DNA of 38,319 bases, from NCBI GenBank assembly GCA_913046825.1, contig CAJWTF010000018.1:1-38319 (forward strand), given 5' to 3'. The stretch is from an uncultured Rickettsiales bacterium (GTDB lineage Bacteria; Pseudomonadota; Alphaproteobacteria; UBA8366). Below, in pieces: positions 16,524 to 24,044 of this stretch. The notes below the pieces were generated by a model, which saw only the letters and a list, made by a program, of their open reading frames with translations, was not told the origin of the DNA and did no database searches. Positions within the stretch are counted from its first letter, which is position 1. The number at the start of each line of letters is the position of its first letter. The position numbers and the translations under genes are program-made.

Positions 16524-17342
16524 TTAATAATCGTCGGCTTCGTTCCAATACAACTCACGTCGTTTCTCCCCGCTATCACAAGCGGGGGCCACACGACTGT
16601 CCGTTGCGTTCCATACCCGTGACCTCTCGAGTATTTCACCCGGATCCGGCGTTCTATTCGCGATCTCCAGGATCAGCTTCTTGCGAATGGCGCGGGCGAA
16701 GTCCTGGTGGGTATCGGCGACCACGATAAAGCCGCCGGGGCCACCGATCACGCAGGCGATGTAATACAGGTCCAGGTCCTTATACGCCGGGAAGCCGAAC
16801 GGGCTGGGTCTGTCGTTTACGATCGGCAGGCCATTCACCGTGACACCCGCCGCCACGGCACGGTCTCGGGCCGTCGGCATCTTTTCGCCCTCGTTGTTCG
16901 GACCGTCGCCGGAAAGATCGATCACTTGGCGAACACCGGAATACCCGTTCTTCCCAAATAGCGGCAGCGCGTAATTGATCGCCCCGCTGATTGATGTCCA
17001 AGCGGCAGTAAAGATCGGTGCTTCAATCAGTTTTTGGGCGAAGGCGGCGGCCGAGCGTTCGTCTACGATTAAGTGCCAATCAACGACGGTGTTCTGATAG
17101 AGACCCGCCCATTCGACATAGGTGACCGCCACCCGGCGAAGCATGCCGCCCCTCACCGCCGCCACAACCTCTGGGTGGAGGATTGCGTTCACGTAACCCT
17201 CGCGTTGTAATCGAGCTTCGGCCTCGTCGATACTGCCAGAGACATCGACGGCGAGGACGAGTTCCAGGTCGACGGCGACATCCTTTGCCGCGGTGGCAAA
17301 ACTCCAGACCGCGATACACATGGCTAAAAATAATGTCCGCAT
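16524..17342 (-). CDS. DUF1194 protein, secreted von Willebrand A-like domain
   Basis: A 272-residue DUF1194 protein. Residues 1-19 form a signal peptide (hydrophobic stretch ending ATAAK), so the mature protein is probably periplasmic or extracellular. A VWA-like fold follows with the metal-ion-dependent adhesion motif DVSGS (Asp33, Ser35, Ser37) and later VIDLSGDGPNNEG. This is the expected layout for the family, whose function is unknown; VWA domains usually mediate metal-dependent protein binding. It is divergent from the RidA-family gene and stands close to the decayed membrane-complex genes, which may once have been partners (inference). Confidence 0.88.
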   Translation of the reverse strand: MRTLFLAMCIAVWSFATAAKDVAVDLELVLAVDVSGSIDEAEARLQREGYVNAILHPEVVAAVRGGMLRRVAVTYVEWAGLYQNTVVDWHLIVDERSAAAFAQKLIEAPIFTAAWTSISGAINYALPLFGKNGYSGVRQVIDLSGDGPNNEGEKMPTARDRAVAAGVTVNGLPIVNDRPSPFGFPAYKDLDLYYIACVIGGPGGFIVVADTHQDFARAIRKKLILEIANRTPDPGEILERSRVWNATDSRVAPACDSGEKRRELYWNEADDY

Positions 17343-17433
17343 TTATACCCCCGGCGATATTAGACGGCACCGACCTATATCTGTCACGTCCGGGTCGCAT
17401 CATGATATCGTGAGCCCAACAAGGAGGAATACC

Positions 17434-17829
17434 ATGAAAAAAGAACGCATCTTCAGCCCGCACGTCAATGAGCCACCAGAAGGCACTTGGTCGAACTGTC
17501 TCGTGATCGGCGATCACATCCATGTCGCGGGTCTGACCGCCGGCGGTATGTCCGAGAACATGGACACGGTCGGCGTCTACGAACAGGCGAAGGAAATATT
17601 CACCCGGATTAAGCATTACTTTAATGAAGCAAATGCGCAGATGGACGATATCGTCCGCGTGCAGATATATGTCACGGACATCCGAATCCGGGAAGAAGTC
17701 TGGAAAGCGCGTCGTGAGTTCTTCACCGGCAACTTCCCCTGCTCAACACTAGTTGAAGTCGCGCAATTGGCGGCTCCCGGTCTGAAGGTCGAGATCGACG
17801 CCGTCGCCATCAGGGGTGCTGGTGGATAG
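17434..17829 (+). CDS. RidA/YjgF/UK114-family protein lacking the catalytic arginine
   Basis: A 131-residue RidA-superfamily protein. Canonical RidA hydrolyses reactive enamines/imines made by PLP enzymes. The family fold is recognisable (GDHIHVAGLTAG, DDIVRVQIYVTDI, LVEVAQLAAPGLKVEIDAVA). In the active-site segment, where RidA has P-A-R-S, this protein has P-C-S-T at 102-105, so Ser104 replaces the essential Arg. It therefore belongs to the RidA-like subgroups without proven imine deaminase activity. The start at ATG 17434 is supported by AAGGAGG a few bases upstream. Located amid amine and amino-acid enzymes; role unknown. Confidence 0.9.
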   Translation: MKKERIFSPHVNEPPEGTWSNCLVIGDHIHVAGLTAGGMSENMDTVGVYEQAKEIFTRIKHYFNEANAQMDDIVRVQIYVTDIRIREEVWKARREFFTGNFPCSTLVEVAQLAAPGLKVEIDAVAIRGAGG

Positions 17830-17920
17830 ATACCGGCAATCAATACACCGTGAGGGCGCTGGCGGCGCCTTCACTACCGCCTTACTAATATTCTAAACCC
17901 GTCTACAAGGAGTTTGTGGA

Positions 17921-18505
17921 TTGGAATATAGATATCTATTGGTCGTCAGGTTCACCCTGTTGAACGTCGTTGCCATCGCCGCGTTGTTCGCCGGTTATAT
18001 GGAAGGTTGGCTCGAAGGTTTGCTCGAGGGTCCGACCTTTCTCATGACATTCAGCATCTTCGCCGTCTTTGTGCACGGCTTAATCGGCTGCGCCGCCAAA
18101 TATGGCGCACGAGCTAGGAATTGAACGATCTTAAAACCGGCATGCCCGTGCCTGAATCCCGTGCGGGGAAGTATCTCTGTGAGTTACAATACCGTGCAAC
18201 TCTCAAGCCAAATCACCATTGTTCGGCATATGGCAAACTCCTTGGTGTTCCTTGGCCTGGTCGGCACGGTGATTGGCTTCATCGTGGCGCTATTCGGGGT
18301 CGACTCGAAATCCGTCAGCGGTGCGTCGGCCGCAGGGCCGATGGTCACCAAGCTGATCCTAGGCATGTCTATCGCGCTCTACACCACGCTTGTCGGGGCG
18401 GTGCTGTATCTCTGACTTATCGTCAATCACCGAATGCTCGCTTCCGGGAAGGTCAACTTGATCAATACCATCATCAAGATGGGAGAAGCGTGTGTACGAA
18501 CTTGA
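17921..18505 (+). pseudogene. MotA/TolQ/ExbB-type proton-channel protein, broken
   Basis: Starts at TTG 17921 with AAGGAG eight bases upstream. The first piece (to 18124) has two membrane segments (LLVVRFTLLNVVAIAALFAG and FLMTFSIFAVFVHGLIG). The frame shifts near 18121, where DLKTGMPVPESRAGKYL continues the protein. It shifts back near 18190 to give the family's conserved third and fourth segments, HMANSLVFLGLVGTVIGFIV and LILGMSIALYTTLVGAVLYL. A TGA at the next codon stands where Trp is expected, since LIVNHRMLASGKVNLIN follows in the same frame up to the TGA at 18503-18505. Two frameshifts and one stop make this a pseudogene. These proteins form proton-driven channels with a TolR/ExbD/MotB-like partner. 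Confidence 0.78.
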
Positions 18506-18831
18506 TGAGTTCGACGAAGACGATTCGACCGGCACCGTCTTTTGGGACGTCATCCTGCTGGCACTAATCGGTTTAGTTGCCATCGTCATCATACTCCTGC
18601 CTCACATCAAGCCGACACAAAAAGACGATCAGGGACATCGCGCACCCGGCAATATGATCGTTGAGAAGCACTGGCCGAAAGATATGTACTACAACGTCGA
18701 CCTTTGGGTGAAGAGCCCAGACAAACATCCGGTTGGTTTTTTGGAACCTCGGCAGCGACACCTTTAATCTGCTGCGCGACGATCTCGGCCGTGAGGGGGA
18801 TGCGACCAAAGATAATTGCGAGTGGGAATGA
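18492..18831 (+). pseudogene. Partner membrane protein of the proton-channel cluster, broken
   Basis: Starts at GTG 18492 with GGGAG six bases upstream, overlapping the end of the channel pseudogene. It has an acidic N-terminus (YELDEFDEDD), one membrane span (FWDVILLALIGLVAIVIILL) and a periplasmic part with APGNMIVEKHWPKD and VDLWVKSPDKHPVG. One cytoplasmic tail, one span and a periplasmic domain resemble the TolR/ExbD-like layout. At a run of six T (18737-18742) the frame is lost; the shifted frame continues sensibly (NLGSDTFNLLRDDLGREGD) to a TGA at 18829-18831. Most of the periplasmic domain expected of such a protein is then missing. The T6 shift alone might be a sequencing error, but the neighbours have independent lesions. 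Confidence 0.65.
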
Positions 18832-18858
18832 CGTCGAGAAAGGACTGGAAAACGCTTA

Positions 18859-19359
18859 ATGGTATTCGACCCGCCCACTTATATCTTCATAGCCATTGTC
18901 CTGTCGGCCGCGATCCTGGCTTCACTCGCCGCCTGGGCAACGCGGCGGGCTTGGGTCCGTGTCTGCGCACTTATCATCACTTTGCTGATTGTCCCCATCG
19001 CGTTCTTCCAGGTCACGGAAATGCTAAGCCACCCAAAACCGGCGAATTACGAATGGCTGCGCGTAAATATGTAAAAAACCACCGTCCTCAGCGCCAGTTT
19101 CGACGAACAGCGTGCAATCTATTTGAGGGTGCGATTCGAGGGTGATATTCAGCCCCGCTATTACTCCCTACCGTGGAGCAATCAGCTTACAGAAAACCTA
19201 CCAGATACCTTGGAAGAAGCCGTCCAACAGAACGCTAACGTCGTCCTGCGCCACTTCTTCTCGCGCCAATCACTCGGCGATTACGGCGACCTGAACGTGG
19301 AAATCATCCCACTACCCGTGCCGCCACGGGTTTTTAATCCCAGCGAAAAGGCGATATGA
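18859..19359 (+). pseudogene. Third membrane protein of the cluster, one in-frame stop
   Basis: ATG 18859 opens a frame with two N-terminal membrane segments (IFIAIVLSAAILASLAAWA and VCALIITLLIVPIAFFQV). It stops at TAA 19072-19074 after WLRVNM. The same frame resumes at once with KTTVLSASFDEQRAIYLRV and runs unbroken to the TGA at 19357-19359, including YYSLPWSNQLTENL. The whole would be a 166-residue protein with a periplasmic C-terminal domain, so a single nonsense mutation disables an otherwise intact gene. It follows the two broken partners in the same direction. Function unknown; conserved companion of the channel genes in related bacteria as far as I recall. Confidence 0.65.
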
Positions 19360-19423
19360 ACCCATAACTTGACGCGGACGCTCACATATGGCCGGAATCT
19401 CAGGAAATCACCGGACGGAAAAC

Positions 19424-20224
19424 ATGAGTGCGGAACTGAAGACAGATAGAGAACCGATGCTGCTTCGCAGCGACGATGGCGGTGTCACGACATTGACCCT
19501 GAATCGACCGCAGGCGCGCAACGCGCTATCGCGGGCGATGATCGGGGCTATCCAGGACCAGCTGGATTCAATCGCCGCCGACACCAGTGTCCGCGTAGTG
19601 ATCATCGCTGCTAACGGCCCGGGCTTTTGTGCCGGCCACGACATGCGGGAGTTAGTGAGCAACCGCACGCCTGAATTCTACGACGATATTTTCCACGCCT
19701 GCGGGCGCATGATGACCAGTATCATGCAATTGCCCCAACCCGTCATCGCGCGCATCCACGGTGTCGCCACCGCGGCCGGTTGCCAGATGGTGGCCACCTG
19801 CGATCTCGCGGTCACTGTCGACACCGCGCATTTCGCGACGCCCGGCGTCCACATCGGTCTGTTCTGTTCCACTCCCATGGTGGCACTCAGCCGCAATATT
19901 GGCCGCAAGCATGCAATGGAAATGTTGGTGCTGGGCGATCCCCTTCCAGCTGCGAAAGCGTTAGAATACGGGCTAGTTAACCGGGTCGTGCCTGAAGGCC
20001 ATCTGGACAGCACCATCAAGGAAATGACCGACAAAATTCTAGATAAGTCGGGTTATACGATTAAAGTCGGTAAGGAAGCGTTCTACCGGCAACTGGAGAC
20101 CGGCGTCGAGGACGCCTATGCCTATACGGCCAAGGTCATGGCCGAGAACATGATGTCGCATGATGCCCAGGAAGGCGTCGGTGCGTTCGTCGAAAAGCGT
20201 AAGCCCGTTTGGCGGGGGGAGTAG
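19424..20224 (+). CDS. Crotonase-fold protein (ECHDC3-like), catalytic glutamates absent
   Basis: A 266-residue enoyl-CoA hydratase/isomerase-family protein. The CoA and oxyanion-hole regions are present: TLTLNRPQARNALS at 24-37, GPGFCAGHDMREL at 65-77 and VATAAGCQMVATCDLA at 114-129. The two Glu residues that activate water in crotonase are replaced: Gln121 (AGCQM instead of GGCEL) and Gly141 (ATPGVHIGL instead of the usual Pro-Glu). It resembles the ECHDC3-like branch, whose reaction is uncertain, so classical hydratase activity is unlikely. The frame opens at ATG 19388; I prefer ATG 19424 because the first 12 residues look non-conserved, but no strong ribosome binding site decides. A CoA-binding protein gene follows nine bases downstream, suggesting an operon. 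Confidence 0.88.
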   Translation: MSAELKTDREPMLLRSDDGGVTTLTLNRPQARNALSRAMIGAIQDQLDSIAADTSVRVVIIAANGPGFCAGHDMRELVSNRTPEFYDDIFHACGRMMTSIMQLPQPVIARIHGVATAAGCQMVATCDLAVTVDTAHFATPGVHIGLFCSTPMVALSRNIGRKHAMEMLVLGDPLPAAKALEYGLVNRVVPEGHLDSTIKEMTDKILDKSGYTIKVGKEAFYRQLETGVEDAYAYTAKVMAENMMSHDAQEGVGAFVEKRKPVWRGE

Positions 20225-20233
20225 GATAAAATC

Positions 20234-20716
20234 GTGAATCACGACAGTTACGAAGACAAGTACATTCTCGATGTCCTAAAGGACGCCAAAAGCGTAGCCA
20301 TGGTCGGCGCTAGCGCAAATTGGAATCGGCCGAGCTTCTTCGCCATGAAATACATGCAGCAAAAAGGCTTCCGCGTAATCCCAGTCAATCCGGGCATCGC
20401 GGGCAAGGAAATTCTGGGTGAGACCGTGGCTGCCCGCCTGGACGAAATCCAAGACCCCATCGATATGGTCGATATCTTCCGCAATTCCGAAGCCGCCGGC
20501 GCCGTCACCGATGACGCCATAAATGCCGGCGCCAAGATCGTCTGGATGCAGCTCGGCGTGCGCAACAACGAGGCCGCCAAACGCGCCGAGGACGCCGGTC
20601 TGCGCGTGGTAATGGATCGCTGCCCAAAAATCGAGTTCGCCCGCCTGAATGGCGAGCTGAGCTGGCACGGCATCAATTCGCACGTCATCAGCAGCAAACG
20701 CCGCAAATTGGTTTAA
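20234..20716 (+). CDS. CoA-binding domain protein (YccU-like)
   Basis: A 160-residue single-domain protein of the CoA_binding_2 family, the stand-alone version of the succinyl-CoA synthetase N-terminal Rossmann domain. Visible are SVAMVGASANWNRPSFFAMK at about 19-38 with the nucleotide loop, VIPVNPGIAGKEILGE, and the C-terminal VVMDRCPKIEFARL. The start is GTG 20234, nine bases after the crotonase-family stop. Twelve bases downstream lies metY, so the three form a likely transcript. Proteins of this family bind CoA, but their cellular task is unknown. Confidence 0.9.
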   Translation: MNHDSYEDKYILDVLKDAKSVAMVGASANWNRPSFFAMKYMQQKGFRVIPVNPGIAGKEILGETVAARLDEIQDPIDMVDIFRNSEAAGAVTDDAINAGAKIVWMQLGVRNNEAAKRAEDAGLRVVMDRCPKIEFARLNGELSWHGINSHVISSKRRKLV

Positions 20717-20728
20717 GGAGCCTATTTC

Positions 20729-22033
20729 ATGAGCAATCGTAAACCCGGGCTCGAGACCATCTCCGTTCATGCGGGCACGCCACCGGACCCTACAACCGGC
20801 GCCCGCCAAATGCCGATCTATCAGACATCGTCCTTCGTCTTCGATGATGCGGATCACGCGGCCTCACTATTCAATCTGCAGCTGCCAGGATTTATCTATT
20901 CGCGGCTAAGTAATCCGACGGTCTCGGCGATGGAGGAACGAATCGCCGCGCTCGAGGATGGCCGCGGGGCGACCGCGACGTCTTCGGGACACGCGGCGCA
21001 GATCCTGGCGCTCTTCCCGCTGATGCATCCGGGCGACAATATTGTCGCCGCAAATAAGCTCTATGGCGGCTCCATCAATCAAATGGGCATCAGCTACAAG
21101 AAATTTGGCTGGGCCGCTTCTTTCGTCGACCCTGATGATCCGGAGAATTTTCGACGCGCCATCGACGATAAGACGAAAGCCGTCTTCATCGAGAGCCTGG
21201 CTAATCCAGGCGGCGTTGTCGTCGATATTACTGCAGTCGCGAAAGTCGCGCACAACGCGGGCATCCCACTGGTTGTCGACAACACAATGGCGACACCCTA
21301 TCTCTGCAAACCGTTCGAGCATGGGGCCGACATCATCGTACATTCGACGACAAAGTTCCTGTCCGGCAACGGCAGTTCGCTCGGTGGCTGCGTGGTTGAT
21401 TCCGGTAATTTCGATTTCGCCGGGCAAGAAAAGTTTCCGAGCCTTTCTGAACCGGCGGCCGAATATCACGGCTTGGCCTTCGCTGAGACTTTCGGCGATC
21501 TCGCCTATACCATGCACAGCCACGCGGTCGGCTTGCGAGACCTCGGCGCCTGCCAGTCGCCTTTTAATGCCTGGATTACCCTGTTGGGGATCGAGACTTT
21601 GGCATTGCGCATGGAGCGTCATTGCGAGAATGCGCTGATAGTCGCCAAACACCTCGAATCGCATCCAATGGTTGACTGGGTGTCTTATGCCGGCCTCGAG
21701 TCGAGCAAGTATTACGATCTCTGCCGTAAATACATGCCGAAGGGTGCAGGCGGCGTCTTCACATTCGGCCTTAAGGGCGGCTACGAAGCGGGTGTGGCCT
21801 TGGTGGAACGATGCGAGCTACTGAGCCATCTCGCCAATATCGGCGATACGCGCTCACTGGTGCTCCATCCGGCTTCGACGACCCATCGACAGTTGACCGA
21901 AGAGCAGCTCATCGCAGCGGGTGCCGGACCTGAAGTCATCCGCATTTCGATTGGGATCGAGACGGTCGATGACATCATCGCCGACCTGGATCAGGCGCTG
22001 ATGGGTGTCGAGGCGGCGAACGCAGCGGAGTGA
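20729..22033 (+). CDS. metY: O-acetylhomoserine sulfhydrylase-type PLP enzyme
   Basis: A 434-residue Cys/Met-metabolism PLP enzyme. MetY joins O-acetylhomoserine with sulfide (or methanethiol) to give homocysteine (or methionine) in the cytosol. The PLP lysine is Lys209 in HSTTKFLSGNG, the ring-binding Asp is Asp184 in VVDNTMATP, and YSRLSNPTV at 57-65 is the phosphate-contacting Tyr-Arg region. The length of about 430 residues, with an N-terminal ETISVHAG, fits the MetY branch better than the 390-residue cystathionine enzymes. AAGGAG lies shortly before the ATG. It is third in a run with the crotonase-like and CoA-binding genes. Methionine gamma-lyase-like activity is the main alternative. 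Confidence 0.88.
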   Translation: MSNRKPGLETISVHAGTPPDPTTGARQMPIYQTSSFVFDDADHAASLFNLQLPGFIYSRLSNPTVSAMEERIAALEDGRGATATSSGHAAQILALFPLMHPGDNIVAANKLYGGSINQMGISYKKFGWAASFVDPDDPENFRRAIDDKTKAVFIESLANPGGVVVDITAVAKVAHNAGIPLVVDNTMATPYLCKPFEHGADIIVHSTTKFLSGNGSSLGGCVVDSGNFDFAGQEKFPSLSEPAAEYHGLAFAETFGDLAYTMHSHAVGLRDLGACQSPFNAWITLLGIETLALRMERHCENALIVAKHLESHPMVDWVSYAGLESSKYYDLCRKYMPKGAGGVFTFGLKGGYEAGVALVERCELLSHLANIGDTRSLVLHPASTTHRQLTEEQLIAAGAGPEVIRISIGIETVDDIIADLDQALMGVEAANAAE

Positions 22034-22060
22034 AAGCCCACGCAAGATGTTCTACAATTA

Positions 22061-22082
22061 CGTTTCACGGAAACGTGAAGCG
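22061..22082 (+). terminator. Hairpin with GAAA tetraloop after metY
   Basis: CGTTTCACG-GAAA-CGTGAAGCG forms a nine-pair stem, with one wobble pair, capped by a stable GAAA loop, 28 bases after the metY stop. No T run follows, so it may be a weak terminator or a 3'-end stabiliser rather than a classical intrinsic terminator. Confidence 0.4.
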
Positions 22083-22176
22083 TTATCCGGGACCTAGTTT
22101 AGCCGTGGATTAGCGTGTCCGAACTGGATCCCGGCTCTGCGGCCGGGAAACGATCCGCTTGCTAACGCCCCCTACT

Positions 22177-22188
22177 CCGGAATGACGG
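22177..22188 (+). repeat. Second copy of the CCGGAATGACGG repeat end
   Basis: CCGGAATGACGG is identical to the right end of the element at 14730-14855, and TAACGCCC shortly before it (22163-22170) also matches the sequence preceding that end at 14829-14836. A matching left arm (CCGTCATTCCGG) was not found upstream, but a different GC-rich hairpin (CCCGGCTCTGCGGCCGGG) lies at about 22131-22148. It sits between metY and the convergent carbonic anhydrase gene. Confidence 0.5.
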
Positions 22189-22209
22189 TTGAGGACAAAT
22201 CGCGAGCGA

Positions 22210-22740
22210 CTACTCACTAATAATCCGCGCGCCTTTCTTGTAGCGCTCCGACAGCTCGGTGTATTCTTCATAAGCCATGTCGAGCCATTCTGCGGAACTG
22301 CCGTCGAGCTCCTTCATCACCTTGGCTGGGACACCGGCAGCGACGCTGCGCGGCGGCACTTCGAAACTTTCCCGCACGACCGCCCCTGCACCGATCATGC
22401 AGCGCTCGCCGATGACCGAATGGTGCAACAACGTGGCAAGCATCCCAATGACGCAGCCGTCGCCGACATTGGTATCATGCAATATGCAACCGTGGCCGAG
22501 CGTCACTCGATTGCAGATGACCGTGCCGTGCTCCGTGTCCGCGTGAATTACGACATTGTCTTGAACGTTGCTTTCGTTACCGATGCGGATCGTTCCGGAA
22601 TCGCCGCGCAAGACCGCGCCATACCAAACACTTGAGTGTTCACCAATTATGACGTCGCCGATCAAAACGGCGGTCGAGGCCAAGAATACGGTTTCGTGGA
22701 CTTGCGGTGTCTTCCCTTCGAACTCGATTATGGTCGCCAT
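22210..22740 (-). CDS. Gamma-class carbonic anhydrase-family protein
   Basis: A 176-residue left-handed beta-helix protein built of hexapeptide repeats, trimeric in the family. Zinc-ligand histidines are His66 (VVIHADTEHG), His83 and His88 (TLGHGCILH), matching the three ligands of Cam-type gamma-carbonic anhydrases in spacing. GMLATLLHHSVIG and CMIGAGAVVRE are further repeat turns. Such proteins hydrate carbon dioxide or, in many bacteria (YrdA, PaaY), act as thioesterases or have no measured activity. The gene stands alone on the minus strand, facing the end of metY, with the MFS gene behind it. Confidence 0.92.
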   Translation of the reverse strand: MATIIEFEGKTPQVHETVFLASTAVLIGDVIIGEHSSVWYGAVLRGDSGTIRIGNESNVQDNVVIHADTEHGTVICNRVTLGHGCILHDTNVGDGCVIGMLATLLHHSVIGERCMIGAGAVVRESFEVPPRSVAAGVPAKVMKELDGSSAEWLDMAYEEYTELSERYKKGARIISE

Positions 22741-22811
22741 CGAATTTCCCTTGGATGTTGTCGCGTCGCGCGGATTGGATAGAACAAAGGTAACGGCGTT
22801 ACCAGCCGCAG

Positions 22812-24044
22812 CTATTCCGCCGGCGCGATATTGGGCGTGGACGGTTTATCTTTAGGCAGGAAAATCAGCAAAAGTGCGACGACAAAGGTTGCCACTGCGA
22901 GGCCGCCGAAAAGGATATCCAAGGTATTCTGTTCTTCTTGAATAAAGGCAACCAACGCGACGGACAATGGCGCCGCCCCGAAGGTGATCACGAATTTAAT
23001 GCCGAAGATAAGGCTTCGATGCCGCCAGGGCGCATAACGATAGATCAGCATGTTTTCCGCCGGTAACATCGTGATGTTCACCGCGACAGCCAATAAGGCG
23101 GCGCCAATGAGACCGAGGCCCGTCGCCGCCGCAATAGCGGCCAGCATGGCTATCTGCAAGAACCAGCAAATAACATAGATGTATTTTAGTGAATAACGGT
23201 CGGCCAAAGATCCACCAACATATTGCATGACAATGCTCGACGAATAGACGATGGAGACGATCGCTCCCAAACCCGTTGGGCTCTTGGTGTCCAGAGTGAA
23301 GTTGCTGAACAGCTGCCAGCTCCATTCTTGCAGTTCAGTTTCGAAGTGCTTTGGAAGGGCTGTCTGGGTCGATTGATAGATTATGCCGCCGACTGCCAAC
23401 GATATCAGCAACAGTATCGAAACCCGGATAAAATCACCCCGGGAGGCATCGTCAGCGCTGCTGTCCGGCGCGGCGGCACCGTCGACAATGCGGTCGGTCA
23501 AGACGAACCACCACATACCAAGTCCGGTGATCGCACAAATGACACCCGGCACGATGAAAGCCATCCGCCATCCGTAAAGATCGATGAGGAGTCCCGCGAT
23601 GACGGCGGCTCCAGCATTCCCGAGACTGCCGAAAATGCCGTTCACCGCTAGGAGTTTCCCGGTGTTGGCACTGGCGCTTCGAATGAGCCACGGAATACCT
23701 ACCGGATGATAGATCGCCCCGAAGATACCGATGCCGGACAGCGCCATTAGGAGCGCCAATTGTGTCGAGACAAATCCGCAGACAATCGAAGATATTCCCA
23801 TGCCGATGAAAAACAGCACCATCATCCCACGAACGCTCCAGCGGTCGGCCAGCCGCCCCGCCGGGATCGCAACCAGCCCAAGAAGTGCTGATGCAATTGT
23901 CCAGAGCTGAAGCAATTCGCTGTAGGGCTGATCCCACTCCACGACCAGGGTGAGGACGATGACGAAATAGAATGCCGTCATCATGTGGATATAGAAATGG
24001 CCAACGCTTGAAAATATCATCGCCATGCGCGCAGAGGGGGTCAT
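22812..24044 (-). CDS. MFS transporter
   Basis: A 410-residue major facilitator with about 12 hydrophobic segments in two halves and a central hydrophilic loop near residues 195-215 (DGAAAPDSSADDASRGD). The first-half signature between segments 2 and 3 is GRLADRWSVRG at 63-73, repeated in the second half as GGSLADRYSLKY. It acts in the inner membrane. Substrate unknown. Its start lies immediately upstream of nothing on its own strand other than the FNT gene, whose stop (24045) directly abuts this start (24044), so cutA, FNT and MFS look like one operon. Confidence 0.9.
   Translation of the reverse strand: MTPSARMAMIFSSVGHFYIHMMTAFYFVIVLTLVVEWDQPYSELLQLWTIASALLGLVAIPAGRLADRWSVRGMMVLFFIGMGISSIVCGFVSTQLALLMALSGIGIFGAIYHPVGIPWLIRSASANTGKLLAVNGIFGSLGNAGAAVIAGLLIDLYGWRMAFIVPGVICAITGLGMWWFVLTDRIVDGAAAPDSSADDASRGDFIRVSILLLISLAVGGIIYQSTQTALPKHFETELQEWSWQLFSNFTLDTKSPTGLGAIVSIVYSSSIVMQYVGGSLADRYSLKYIYVICWFLQIAMLAAIAAATGLGLIGAALLAVAVNITMLPAENMLIYRYAPWRHRSLIFGIKFVITFGAAPLSVALVAFIQEEQNTLDILFGGLAVATFVVALLLIFLPKDKPSTPNIAPAE

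Noticed and set aside
18503..18505. Idea that TGA is read as Trp or Sec, since TGA replaces Trp in the channel gene and mnmH is present
   Set aside because: Many intact genes here end at TGA, the neighbouring genes have frameshifts and a TAA as well, and MnmH modifies tRNA rather than inserting selenocysteine.
18737..18742. Programmed frameshift at the T6 run
   Set aside because: The flanking genes are independently broken and no downstream stimulatory structure or conserved product is apparent; decay or sequencing error is simpler.
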